A DNA stretch of 62,851 bases, from assembly GCA_017647145.1 (NCBI GenBank), contig JAGCLD010000014.1, positions 1 to 62,851 of the forward strand. Direction: 5' to 3'. This DNA comes from Paludibacteraceae bacterium (GTDB lineage: Bacteria > Bacteroidota > Bacteroidia > Bacteroidales > Paludibacteraceae). Under the pieces are notes generated by a model. That model was not told the DNA's origin. It was given only the letters and a program-made list of their open reading frames with translations, and did no database searches. A program made the position numbers and the translations under genes. Shown here in pieces: positions 8,116-16,053 of this stretch (within the stretch, counting starts at the first letter, position 1; the number at the start of each line of letters is the position of its first letter).

Positions 8116-9015
8116 TTATTTTCTTCTCCACACAATATAGCTGGTATTTTTAGGCATTTTGCGACGACCTGTATAATAATTGTCATCTCCAAATTCATGG
8201 GTAATACCGGCTTGGTCAACCGCCCATCCATAAGCAGAAGAACCCACGAGATAGATGGCTTGATTTACTTTCAAATCAACAAGCGCTTGTGAGAAATCAT
8301 GGAAAGATTCCGGTGTACCCGTTTCCACCATAAAGATTTCACCTTGACGTTCACAAATACCTCTTCTGATGGATTTTCCTTTCAATTCATTTTCTACGAT
8401 TTCGCCATTGCTAACCAATGGATATTGGCGAAAGAAGTATCCACCTTCTTCCGTAGCCTGTTCAAATAGCGGTGAATTGTCAGCCACGCCGATTGTGGTT
8501 TGTCCATTTATGGAGGCACAATAGCCTTTTTTGGAAAGTCCCCATGCTTTCGGTTCACCTTTCAAAACAAAAGCACCCACTATACCACCATTGTCAGCAC
8601 GCACGTCAGCCGCCTGTGCAGCAAAGATGACTGTAGTGTCTTTTCGGTTCATACGTCCGATGTGAAGCGACAAATCTGCATTGTGAGGAATGTAAATACG
8701 AATGGGAATGTCATTGATTAGAGTATCTTGAATTTCCGTGTATCCTAATGCGGTAGAGTCCGGTGTATTTCCCAACCATTGAATGGGCACAGGTTCAGGC
8801 TCTTCTATTGGTTCAAATAAGGCAGGTTCAGGTTCTTGTAGTTGTTGAATTTTGTTTTTCTTATAGTGTGAAACAGCTCCAATTATTATTCCAACAAAAA
8901 GTAGCGTTAGCACAGAAATGATAATAATCCATTGTGTGCGTGAGGGTTTTTTTTTCAGGTTTTCGCTATTAATCACGCGGATTTGGTCATCTCTTATTTC
9001 TTTATATTCACTCAT
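8116..9015 (-). CDS. Single-pass membrane protein with NAGPA/DUF2233-like domain
   Basis: 299 residues. A charged N-terminus of about 27 residues is followed by one hydrophobic segment (about 28-47), a proline/glutamate-rich linker (EPEPALFEP...), then a periplasmic domain. The domain's GAFVLKG, RRGICERQGEIFMV and LVDLKVNQAIYLVGSS blocks resemble phosphodiester glycosidase (NAGPA, DUF2233) proteins, although the usual LDGG-G-S segment reads LVGSS, so activity is doubtful. Its ATG overlaps the stop of the LytTR regulator upstream (TAATG), so the two are co-translated. It may be the membrane partner of that regulator. Confidence 0.6.
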   Translation of the reverse strand: MSEYKEIRDDQIRVINSENLKKKPSRTQWIIIISVLTLLFVGIIIGAVSHYKKNKIQQLQEPEPALFEPIEEPEPVPIQWLGNTPDSTALGYTEIQDTLINDIPIRIYIPHNADLSLHIGRMNRKDTTVIFAAQAADVRADNGGIVGAFVLKGEPKAWGLSKKGYCASINGQTTIGVADNSPLFEQATEEGGYFFRQYPLVSNGEIVENELKGKSIRRGICERQGEIFMVETGTPESFHDFSQALVDLKVNQAIYLVGSSAYGWAVDQAGITHEFGDDNYYTGRRKMPKNTSYIVWRRK

Positions 9016-9386
9016 TATTTCATCTCCTTTTCTACTAAATCTTTCAATTGCTTTAATGCTTCTCTGGATGCCGGGACAGAATAATTGAATGTTGCAGCAT
9101 CAGAGAGAATTAATTTTTGTTTCGCGACATTGATATAGTATATATATGCACGATTGATAATCAAGCTCTTACCTATACGAATAAAATTATTACTATCGTT
9201 TCTTAATTGTGTTTCAATCATTTTTTCAATCTGCCCGAGTTGATGAGACAAGATTCGCAATTCTCCATCAACCTGCATTAAAGTAGAATAGTTTCCATCA
9301 GAGGAGATGTAAACAATCTTAGTCGGGGAGATACGCACCAACTCAGTGGTAGTTGATATGATTAGTTTTGATTGCATATTCATCAT
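9015..9386 (-). CDS. Stand-alone LytTR DNA-binding regulator
   Basis: 123 residues consisting almost only of a LytTR DNA-binding domain: the I-V-Y-I-S-S-D-G-N-Y-S core, F-I-R-I-G-K-S-L-I-I-N, and V-P-A-S-R-E-A-L near the end. No receiver domain. Three ATGs are clustered at 9386, 9383 and 9377; the first is shown. The promoter lies so close that the mRNA is nearly leaderless, and three 21-bp-spaced direct repeats lie just upstream, a spacing typical of LytTR sites. Overlaps the downstream membrane-protein gene by one base. Confidence 0.85.
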   Translation of the reverse strand: MMNMQSKLIISTTTELVRISPTKIVYISSDGNYSTLMQVDGELRILSHQLGQIEKMIETQLRNDSNNFIRIGKSLIINRAYIYYINVAKQKLILSDAATFNYSVPASREALKQLKDLVEKEMK

Positions 9387-9393
9387 TACACTG

Positions 9394-9425
9394 CAAAGTT
9401 AGAGTAGATTTTTTTAGCAGACAAA
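9394..9425 (-). promoter_or_regulatory. Promoter of the LytTR operon
   Basis: On the minus strand TTTG (9425-9422), 20 bases, then TAACTTTG (9401-9394). The first ATG is at 9386, seven bases past the -7 box, so little or no leader is expected. Confidence 0.7.
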
Positions 9426-9439
9426 TTTTAAGAGCTAGA

Positions 9440-9502
9440 ATGTATGAAATATGCTTCTGGATGTATGAAATATACTTCTGAGTATATGAAATGAATATTT
9501 GG
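9440..9502 (-). promoter_or_regulatory. Three 21-bp-spaced direct repeats, candidate LytTR operators
   Basis: TATGAAAT occurs at 9443, 9464 and 9485, exactly 21 bp apart, inside longer 21-bp repeats; the first two units differ at only a few positions and the third is more diverged. They lie 15 bp upstream of the -33 element of the LytTR gene. LytTR proteins bind direct repeats about two helical turns apart, so autoregulation is a reasonable inference. Confidence 0.6.
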
Positions 9503-9540
9503 ACATGAATTTTCATGTGTTTTTGCAGAGTTTTTATGCT

Positions 9541-9586
9541 TGGACTATCTTTGGATAAGATAAGCTGCGGTTCGGAAATATCAAAT
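9541..9586 (+). repeat. Interspersed promoter-like repeat, copy 1 upstream of lptB
   Basis: ACTATCTTT followed by GGATAAGATAAGCTGCGG, then TTCGGAAATATCAAAT. Shares its core with the copies at 9688, 9845 and 36399. Confidence 0.8.
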
Positions 9587-9687
9587 AAATTTAACCTTTG
9601 GTTTTATTTGCTCCTGCTCGGCATAAAAAGTAAACTTTTTCTGCTCTTACTTAATCGCAAATTTGGCATTTCGCTCGGTTTGATGTC

Positions 9688-9733
9688 TTGCACTATCTTT
9701 AGATAAGATAGGCGGCACCTCGGAATAATCAAA
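9688..9733 (+). repeat. Interspersed promoter-like repeat, copy 2 upstream of lptB
   Basis: TTGCACTATCTTTAG followed by ATAAGATAGGCGGCACC and TCGGAATAATCAAAT. The block ATTTCGCTCGGTTTG precedes it at 9667-9681, as a similar block precedes the copy at 9845. Confidence 0.8.
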
Positions 9734-9844
9734 TCTCAAGCAAGCTTGGATTTTGATAAACCAAGCTTCGGTTCAGCATAAAATCAAGTAAACTTGTATT
9801 TCTGCATTCACCTTGCATTGGATTTGCTTCTTCGCTCGGTTTGC

Positions 9845-9915
9845 ACTTGCACTATCTTTAGATAAGATAGGCTGCGGTTCGGAAATATCAAAAATTAAGT
9901 AAACTTATTTTTGCT
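9845..9915 (+). repeat. Interspersed promoter-like repeat, copy 3, most complete
   Basis: TATCTTTAG, ATAAGATAGGCTGCGG, TTCGGAAATATCAAAAATTA, then AGTAAACTTATTTTTGC. The same order of blocks, about 65 bp, is seen inverted at 36370-36441, which defines the length of the element. Confidence 0.8.
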
Positions 9916-9967
9916 ATTTCACTCACCTTGCACTATCTTTGCCATTTAAAGTAGATAAGATAGGATG
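9910..9967 (+). promoter_or_regulatory. lptB promoter built from a copy of the interspersed repeat
   Basis: TTTG at 9910-9913, 20 bases, then TATCTTTG at 9934-9941. The following AGATAAGATAGG is the repeat core, and the lptB ATG sits exactly where other copies read GATAGGATG. The GATAGG just before the ATG could serve as a weak ribosome-binding site. Confidence 0.7.
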
Positions 9968-10747
9968 GCAAACGACAATACTGTATTACGCACAGAGCAT
10001 TTGGTAAAGAAGTATGGCAAACGTACTGTGGTGAATGATGTTTCTATTGAGTTGCATCAAGGAGAGATTGTGGGCTTGCTTGGCCCCAATGGCGCCGGTA
10101 AGACTACCACTTTTTACATGACCACCGGCCTCGTAACTCCCAATGAAGGTAAAATCATCCTGGATGATACCGACATCACCAAATATCCAATGTATAAGCG
10201 TGCTCAGAATGGTATTGGTTATCTTCCACAAGAGGCATCTGTTTTTCGAAAGATGAGTGTTGAAGACAATATCATGGCTGTATTGGAAATGACCAACTTT
10301 CCCAAAGACTATCAAAAAGAAAAATTAGAACAACTGATTAAGGAATTTAACCTATCACATGTAAGAAAGAATTTAGGTGACCGACTCTCGGGTGGCGAGC
10401 GCCGTCGCACAGAGATTGCGCGCTGTTTGGCCATAGAGCCCAGATACATCATGCTGGATGAGCCTTTTGCCGGTGTTGACCCTATCGCCGTACAGGAGAT
10501 TCAAGATGTGGTGTGGCGTCTGAAAGACAAGAACATTGGAATCTTGATTACCGACCATAATGTGGATGAAACGTTGATGATTACTGACCGTGCTTATCTA
10601 CTATTTGAGGGTAAAATCTTGTTTCATGGAACGCCAGAAGAACTCGCTGCGAATCCTATTGTCCGCAAAAACTACTTAGGACGTGATTTTGAATTAAAGC
10701 GCAAAAGTCGTCCTGAAGACGAAATAGACGAAACACAAAGTGAATAA
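9965..10747 (+). CDS. lptB: LPS export ABC transporter ATP-binding protein
   Basis: ATPase of the LptB2FG complex that extracts lipopolysaccharide from the inner membrane. 260 residues; Walker A GPNGAGKT at 40-47, Q-loop YLPQEASVF near 86-94, signature LSGGE at 141-145, Walker B IMLDEP at 162-167 and a switch His in ITDHN. The C-terminus carries an acidic tail (EDEIDETQ). It overlaps the rnz start by eight bases. The 580 bases upstream contain four copies of the promoter-like repeat. Confidence 0.95.
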   Translation: MANDNTVLRTEHLVKKYGKRTVVNDVSIELHQGEIVGLLGPNGAGKTTTFYMTTGLVTPNEGKIILDDTDITKYPMYKRAQNGIGYLPQEASVFRKMSVEDNIMAVLEMTNFPKDYQKEKLEQLIKEFNLSHVRKNLGDRLSGGERRRTEIARCLAIEPRYIMLDEPFAGVDPIAVQEIQDVVWRLKDKNIGILITDHNVDETLMITDRAYLLFEGKILFHGTPEELAANPIVRKNYLGRDFELKRKSRPEDEIDETQSE

Positions 10748-11669
10748 TACCGTTACCATATTAGGATGTGGATCAGCTCTTCCAACCCGAGAGCATTTTC
10801 CCAGCGCACAAATGTTAGAACTGCGAGACAAACAGTTCATGATAGATTGTGGGGAAGGTGCCCAAATTCGCATTCGTCAATATGGCGTGAAAACCAACCG
10901 ACTCAATCATATATTTATCTCCCATCTACATGGTGATCATTGGTTTGGACTGATTGGGTTACTGTCGAGTTTTGGTATGCTCATGCGCACTGCCGATTTG
11001 CACATCCATGCTCATCCAGACCTTGAAAAGATGTTGAAACCCATGTTGGACTATTGCTGTGCTGACATGCCATATCGCATTTGCTTTGAGCCCATCAATC
11101 CGAATGCACACGAATTGATTTATGAAGATCGAAGCACGTTAGTTTATTCACTTCCGCTGAAACATAGAGTTCCATCCTGTGGATTTTTATTCCAAGAAAA
11201 AGAACGTGAGCGTCATATCATCCGCGAAATGATTGATGCTTATGAAATACCCATTCATCAGATTGCCAAGATTAAACAAGGGGCAGATTATGTATTACCA
11301 GATGGGAGAATAATTGAGAACTCACGACTCACAACACCCCCTACTCCATCCATACGATATGCTTACTGTTCCGACACAGCCTATTCGGAAAAACTTCTTC
11401 CATGGATAGAAGGAGTAGATTGTTTGTACCACGAAGCCACCTATGATGATTCCATGCAAGCACGTGCGAAGGAAACAATGCATTGCACAGCACGCCAAGC
11501 TGCAACCATAGCGCAAAAAGCTCAAGTAGGACAATTAATCATCGGACATTATTCAGCCCGTCATAGTGATAAAACAACGCTATTAAAAGAAGCGAAAGAA
11601 GTGTTTGACAACACGGTTTTGGCTAAGGATGGGGCTTGTTTTACAATTAATTCTAAAATAACCAAATAA
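10740..11669 (+). CDS. rnz: Ribonuclease Z
   Basis: tRNA 3'-end processing endonuclease of the metallo-beta-lactamase superfamily. 309 residues; metal-binding HLHGDH near residue 63, further ligands in the SDTAYS segment and the final GHYSARH. Starts with GTG at 10740, overlapping lptB by eight bases, the next ATG being well inside the conserved domain. Followed 20 bases later by ridA. Confidence 0.93.
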   Translation: MNNTVTILGCGSALPTREHFPSAQMLELRDKQFMIDCGEGAQIRIRQYGVKTNRLNHIFISHLHGDHWFGLIGLLSSFGMLMRTADLHIHAHPDLEKMLKPMLDYCCADMPYRICFEPINPNAHELIYEDRSTLVYSLPLKHRVPSCGFLFQEKERERHIIREMIDAYEIPIHQIAKIKQGADYVLPDGRIIENSRLTTPPTPSIRYAYCSDTAYSEKLLPWIEGVDCLYHEATYDDSMQARAKETMHCTARQAATIAQKAQVGQLIIGHYSARHSDKTTLLKEAKEVFDNTVLAKDGACFTINSKITK

Positions 11670-11689
11670 TAATCATCAAACAAAGTATT

Positions 11690-12067
11690 ATGAAAAAAGT
11701 AATTGCAACAACCAACGCACCAGCTGCTATTGGTCCTTACAGTCAAGCTATTGAAGTGAACGGAACACTTTATATTTCCGGACAACTTCCTGTAAATCCT
11801 GCTACCGGAAAAATTGATGGAACAACAGTTACAGAACAAGCTCAACAATCATTAAAGAACGTTGGTGCTATCCTTGAAGCTGCAGGATACACTTATGATG
11901 ATGTTGTAAAATCAACTGTTTACTTAGCAGACATGAGTTATTTTGCAGAAATGAATGAAGTGTATAAAACTGTCTATACAAAAGACTTCCCTGCTCGCTC
12001 TGCATTTGCTGTAAAAGCTCTCCCAATAGGTGCTCTTGTAGAGATTGAAACTATCGCTGCAAAATAA
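11690..12067 (+). CDS. ridA: RidA family reactive-intermediate deaminase
   Basis: 125-residue RidA/YjgF protein that hydrolyses reactive enamine/imine intermediates formed by PLP enzymes. The N-terminal AIGPYSQAI and the late FPARSAF motif, with the Arg that binds the substrate carboxylate, and the closing LVEIETIA are all present. Third gene of the lptB-rnz-ridA run and followed by a terminator. Confidence 0.95.
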   Translation: MKKVIATTNAPAAIGPYSQAIEVNGTLYISGQLPVNPATGKIDGTTVTEQAQQSLKNVGAILEAAGYTYDDVVKSTVYLADMSYFAEMNEVYKTVYTKDFPARSAFAVKALPIGALVEIETIAAK

Positions 12068-12091
12068 ATTTGTAGCAACACAATCGCTAAA

Positions 12092-12129
12092 GAAGTGTAT
12101 CAATGTTTTTGGTACACTTCTTTTTTTTC
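12092..12129 (+). terminator. Intrinsic terminator after ridA
   Basis: GAAGTGTATC pairs with GGTACACTTC (one G-U) and is followed by eight T. Confidence 0.85.
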
Positions 12130-12151
12130 TGTATGGATTAGTGCTTTAATT

Positions 12152-12271
12152 CTATTGGTTGTGTTTCCAATAAACCATTTCTGATGGAAGACTCTCACAC
12201 TTATATTTATTGACATTTGTTACCACAAATGTATAGGATGGATACTCTAATTGTTCGCTGTAGATTAGCAT
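12152..12271 (-). pseudogene. Remnant of the 3' end of a GHL10-type gene
   Basis: A 39-codon minus-strand frame (ATG at 12271, stop at 12152) reads SYTFVVTNVNKYKCES near its middle, almost identical to SYTFVVTSINKYKCES at the C-terminus of the intact glycosidase-like gene at 13246-14775. Only this fibronectin-type tail remains, and the two DNA copies are about 84 percent identical over about 50 bases. It is best read as a leftover of a paralogue or of an older 3' end of the same gene. The RNA and lipoprotein genes lie between the two copies. Confidence 0.7.
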
Positions 12272-12355
12272 CACTTTGAAATTACTTTATTAGAAGTTAT
12301 TACTTCCAGTAGCAAGTTAAGCAAAAGGATTGAGAATATTCTGAACATTTTACAA

Positions 12356-12387
12356 TTTGTATTTATTGATAATAATGTATATATTTG
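12356..12387 (+). promoter_or_regulatory. Promoter of the structured RNA
   Basis: TTTG at 12356-12359, 20 bases, then TATATTTG at 12380-12387, a full consensus match. Start expected near 12394. Confidence 0.7.
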
Positions 12388-12393
12388 CACACA

Positions 12394-12676
12394 TAATGAT
12401 GTTGTTGTTTCAACAATAACATGAAAGTTAACATACATTAAAAGCGTTTATTAGCACTTGTTTTGGCTTTTCTAAATCTAGCAAATTAAGACCCCAAAGC
12501 AAGATATAGTAAACGTCATGAGGGATATGATTATCCCCACCGCAGAGCATCCCGTTGGGATTGCTCTGTTCGGTGGAATATCATATTGCGGCGTGGACGT
12601 TTGCTTATTCTTGGTCAAGGGTTTTGCTAGAACCTAGAAAAGAAGAATAAGCAATGGTAAGGTTCCACGCTTTTTT
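12394..12676 (+). ncRNA. Structured RNA of unknown family with own promoter and terminator
   Basis: About 283 nt. Three domains can be paired by eye. (a) CTTGTTTTGG 12457-12466 with CCAAAGCAAG 12494-12503. (b) A long nested arm: AAACGTC 12511-12517 with GACGTTT 12596-12602, ATATGAT with ATCATAT, CCACCG with CGGTGG, CAGAGCA with TGCTCTG. (c) A terminator arm: GCGTGGA 12591-12597 with TCCACGC 12664-12670, enclosing a perfect 12-bp helix 12601-12612/12643-12654, then TTTTTT. Arms b and c share bases 12596-12597 and 12601-12602, so they partly compete. It is either a free small RNA (a Bacteroidales 6S-type RNA is one thing to test) or an attenuating leader of the lipoprotein gene at 12741. I found no coding frame in it. 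Confidence 0.6.
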
Positions 12677-12740
12677 CATATATAAATCGAGTGTTTGGAG
12701 CCAACACTCACATTTGGTAAAACTTAAAAAAATATTACTT

Positions 12741-13103
12741 ATGAAAAAGTTATTTTTCGCTTATCTTCTCATTCTTCCTTTGTTATTTTCTACTGGATGT
12801 CAACAAAATAGCGCTCGATCAATTATTGGTCACACTTATGCTTATGTAGAATCTAACACGCAAATGCTTTCTTTATATTTTTCTTCTAACGGATCAGTTT
12901 CTGTTCAATACGTAAATGGAAGTGATGTAATTAATTCTTCTAATTTTACCTATAAGATCAAAGATTATAATGTGGAAATTTATTTTGACAAGTCTGATTA
13001 TTGGATATCTTCTGCACAAGGGACAATTTTTGTCAATCTGATGTATTCTCCTGAAGATGACACTTTACATTATCTAGGTGACGTTTTGTATCGTGTCAAT
13101 TAA
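12741..13103 (+). CDS. Small lipoprotein of unknown function
   Basis: 120 residues; a lipoprotein signal peptide with lipobox FSTGC, acylated Cys20. The mature part is beta-rich with repeated S/N/Y residues and no recognised domain, perhaps a small lipocalin-like or META-like fold. I start it at 12741 rather than at an in-frame ATG at 12654 because the latter lies inside the RNA terminator arm and would bury the signal peptide. It follows the structured RNA by 64 bases, with a small hairpin (12689-12695 with 12703-12709) between. No other promoter is evident, so it may depend on read-through. Confidence 0.7.
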   Translation: MKKLFFAYLLILPLLFSTGCQQNSARSIIGHTYAYVESNTQMLSLYFSSNGSVSVQYVNGSDVINSSNFTYKIKDYNVEIYFDKSDYWISSAQGTIFVNLMYSPEDDTLHYLGDVLYRVN

Positions 13104-13136
13104 ATAGACAATAGATGTAAAATGGAATTTAAAGAG

Positions 13137-13171
13137 ACACCCCTTTCACGTCATTCACGTGAAAGGGGTGT
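13137..13171. terminator. Bidirectional terminator between lipoprotein and GHL10 genes
   Basis: Perfect 15-bp stem, ACACCCCTTTCACGT with its complement, loop of five bases. Confidence 0.8.
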
Positions 13172-13245
13172 TTGTTTAAATGCAAGTGTATATTCTATAT
13201 AAGGTGAGAATAATCAAAGAAAATTTTGCTTCATTCCACAAGCAC

Positions 13246-14775
13246 CTACCGGGCAGGTTTCCATGTCACTGACGTAGAAGGTTGGCTCTCACATTTGTAT
13301 TTATTGATACTTGTGACCACAAAGGTGTAGGAAGAGCCTGTGAGTCGATTTAGATATTGGCGAAGCGGAATCCCTCTTGCCGCTGTTTTGCAAAGTATAT
13401 TCCGGGGATTGTCAAGGTTGCCGACGCTGTCGCCGAGGAACGCATACACCACATGGTAGGCCACAGCACAGCCGGCTGCTTCTTCTTCAACATTCCACAA
13501 GAGAAGAGCATGACTATCTTCACCCACTAAACGCAGATTATATGGAGCAGCTGATGTATCAATGGCTATGTTTCGATTCACCGGAGGAAGAGCTTCATAA
13601 GCATAAAACACTTGCTGAAGACTATCACACAAACCTTGCGGGTTTTTCATAATGGCCTGCGTACTATATAGCATACAACCATCTATTTGCGGAAATTGCG
13701 TGTTGAGTCTCATCTGTCGCGCTAGTTCATTGGGGTTGCGCCATGCCATAGGTGCTTGTGGATTGGTGAGTTGAGAGGCATATAAACCTATGTAAAGATT
13801 TCTGCCATAGGAGTTATTGCTCCACCATTTAGCCAACACCTCATAGTCCGCTACTTTTTTCCCGATTTCCCAATATAATTGAGGAGCTACATAGTCGATA
13901 GTTCCCTCTTCTAACCATTTCAGTATATCTGCATACAGATCATCATAGTTTTGCGCTCCTGCTTGCGTGTCAGACCCCCTAGGATCGTTACTCTTATTGC
14001 GCCACACTCCAAATGGACTAATACCAAATTCTACCCACGGTTTAATTGACTTAATGGTGTGTTGCAGTTCCGCTATAACTAAATCCACATTATTACGTCG
14101 CCATGCTTCTTTATCCGTAAATCCTCTTGGATATTTTTTAAAAGTGTTTGCATCCGGAAAATCCTTTCCTTTTATCTTGTAGGGATAAAAATAATCATCA
14201 AAATGAATGGCATCAACATCATAACGTGTCACCACGTCTGCGACAACTTTGTTAAGGAAAGCTCTCGTTGCATCCAATCCCGGATCAAAATACCACTTAT
14301 CCCCATACTCTACAAACAATTCTGGTCTATGACGAAAGATATGATTCCGACTTAATATGGATGTGTCCATCTTGTTAGTCACTCTATAAGGATTGAGCCA
14401 CACATGAACATCTATACAACGGGCATGAGCTTCTTCTATAACAAATGCTAAGGGGTCGTAATAGGGATTTGGTGACTGACCTTGCACACCAGTTATCCAA
14501 TGTGACCAAGGTTCTAACTCTGAGTAATATAGAGCATCTGCTGTTGGACGTACTTGAAACACCACTGCATTGATTTTATTCTTCATCAATGTGTCTAAGA
14601 TTGCTATCAATTGTCTTTGCTGCTCTTTTGCATCAAAGACATCCTTCTGTGGCCAATCAATATTAGCAACAGTTGCAATCCATGCTCCTCGCATTTCTCT
14701 TTTAGGAGGATGAGCATAGAGCAAAGACATGCTCATGAGCATCCCTAAAAATAATCCAACACAGCGTTTCATCAT
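13246..14775 (-). CDS. GHL10 (DUF187) family glycoside-hydrolase-like protein
   Basis: 509 residues with signal peptide (cleavage near residue 21). The REMRGAWIATVANIDWP opening, VWLNPYRV and HFDDYFYPY motifs are characteristic of the GHL10/DUF187 TIM-barrel family, whose members are thought to act on cell-wall or other glycans; the acids in FDDY are candidate catalytic residues. The C-terminal 100 residues form a fibronectin-type-III-like domain. Last gene of a three-gene operon after aspartokinase (nine-base gap). A remnant of a similar tail lies at 12152-12271. Confidence 0.85.
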   Translation of the reverse strand: MMKRCVGLFLGMLMSMSLLYAHPPKREMRGAWIATVANIDWPQKDVFDAKEQQRQLIAILDTLMKNKINAVVFQVRPTADALYYSELEPWSHWITGVQGQSPNPYYDPLAFVIEEAHARCIDVHVWLNPYRVTNKMDTSILSRNHIFRHRPELFVEYGDKWYFDPGLDATRAFLNKVVADVVTRYDVDAIHFDDYFYPYKIKGKDFPDANTFKKYPRGFTDKEAWRRNNVDLVIAELQHTIKSIKPWVEFGISPFGVWRNKSNDPRGSDTQAGAQNYDDLYADILKWLEEGTIDYVAPQLYWEIGKKVADYEVLAKWWSNNSYGRNLYIGLYASQLTNPQAPMAWRNPNELARQMRLNTQFPQIDGCMLYSTQAIMKNPQGLCDSLQQVFYAYEALPPVNRNIAIDTSAAPYNLRLVGEDSHALLLWNVEEEAAGCAVAYHVVYAFLGDSVGNLDNPRNILCKTAARGIPLRQYLNRLTGSSYTFVVTSINKYKCESQPSTSVTWKPAR

Positions 14776-14784
14776 CTTAAGATT

Positions 14785-16041
14785 TTAGATGGATTTCATC
14801 AGATATTTAGCCGTACGTCTTGTGCGTTGCTTTATCAACACATCTCTATCAGCTGTAACTTTATTTTCTACATCATTCGTCACTCCTCTGACTGTAAGCA
14901 ATTCAAGTCCCTCATTATAAGACACTTTAAATTCATTTCCCAACTCATCTAAGGCTGCAGAAAGACGCTTGACATTATCCACACACACAGAAATTGTGAC
15001 AGCAGAACTTTGTATCAGCGATACTTTTAGACGGTGTTTATCCAAGAGAGCAAATAGTTTGCTAAGACTATTTTCTAAAACAAATGAGAAGTCTAATGGA
15101 CGAATCGTAATGAGTACTTGATTTTTCCGTACAATCAATACCGGCACATCAATAGCACTTGAAACATTAGCCTTAATTACCGACCCTGCTGCTTGTGGAT
15201 TTTCAAAGGGTTTTACATAAAGAGGAATAGACTTATTCTCTAAAGGTTTTATCGTTTTAGGGTGAATGATTTGTGCACCGCTATAAGCTAATTCCACTGC
15301 ATCATAATAAGTAAGTTCAGGGATTAAAACTGTATCTGCAAATAAACGAGGATCAGCATTGAGAATACCCGGTACGTCTTTCCAAATGGTCACACTCTCT
15401 GCGTTGAGCAAATTACCCACTACAGCGGCTGTATAGTCAGAACCTTCTCTACCCAGCGTAGTAGGTTGCCCATGCTTATTCCCTGCTATAAATCCCTGTC
15501 CTATATATATATTCGCTTTGTTTTCCTGAATAGCCTCCATCAAGGTATGTTGCGATGTTTCGAGATGCACAGTAGCTTCTCTAAAATTACTATCCGTACG
15601 CAATAAACGACGCATATCCAACCAACAAGCATCAAGCCCCACTCTTTTCAAATATGACGCTATCAGGGTTGTAGAGAGAATTTCTCCATACGATACCAAA
15701 GAATCATAAGTTTGGTCATAGTCCATCGGTACAACATCACTAAAGATATGCTCTACTTGTTGGAATACAGGGCTTAACACATCATTTGCCCATTCTTTAT
15801 CATCAGTCAAGTCGGTGGCCACCGAAAGATGATAGTCTTTTACCTCCTGCCACTTATTTTGGAGTTGTTCAGTCTGACGATTCACAAAATAATCTAAGAC
15901 CATCTCCATGGCATTCGTTGTTTTTCCCATGGCAGATATCACCACAAACAACGACCCGGTTTCTTGACGTAAAATATACTCTAAATTCTTTATTCCTTGC
16001 GCAGAGCGTACTGACGCACCCCCAAACTTATAAATCTTCAT
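14785..16041 (-). CDS. lysC: Aspartate kinase
   Basis: Phosphorylates aspartate in the first step of lysine, methionine and threonine synthesis. 418 residues; N-terminal KFGGASV (residues 5-11), TLGREGSDYTA substrate motif, then two ACT regions in the last 130 residues for allosteric control. Monofunctional; no homoserine dehydrogenase part. Starts 12 bases after the M6 protease stop and precedes the GHL10 gene, so it shares a transcript with two exported proteins, an unexpected setting for a biosynthetic enzyme. Confidence 0.92.
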   Translation of the reverse strand: MKIYKFGGASVRSAQGIKNLEYILRQETGSLFVVISAMGKTTNAMEMVLDYFVNRQTEQLQNKWQEVKDYHLSVATDLTDDKEWANDVLSPVFQQVEHIFSDVVPMDYDQTYDSLVSYGEILSTTLIASYLKRVGLDACWLDMRRLLRTDSNFREATVHLETSQHTLMEAIQENKANIYIGQGFIAGNKHGQPTTLGREGSDYTAAVVGNLLNAESVTIWKDVPGILNADPRLFADTVLIPELTYYDAVELAYSGAQIIHPKTIKPLENKSIPLYVKPFENPQAAGSVIKANVSSAIDVPVLIVRKNQVLITIRPLDFSFVLENSLSKLFALLDKHRLKVSLIQSSAVTISVCVDNVKRLSAALDELGNEFKVSYNEGLELLTVRGVTNDVENKVTADRDVLIKQRTRRTAKYLMKSI

Positions 16042-16053
16042 ACAGTTTTTTTA

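Noticed and set aside
12394-12676. tmRNA, RNase P RNA or SRP RNA at this locus
   Set aside because: The landmark motifs of those RNAs as I know them are absent.
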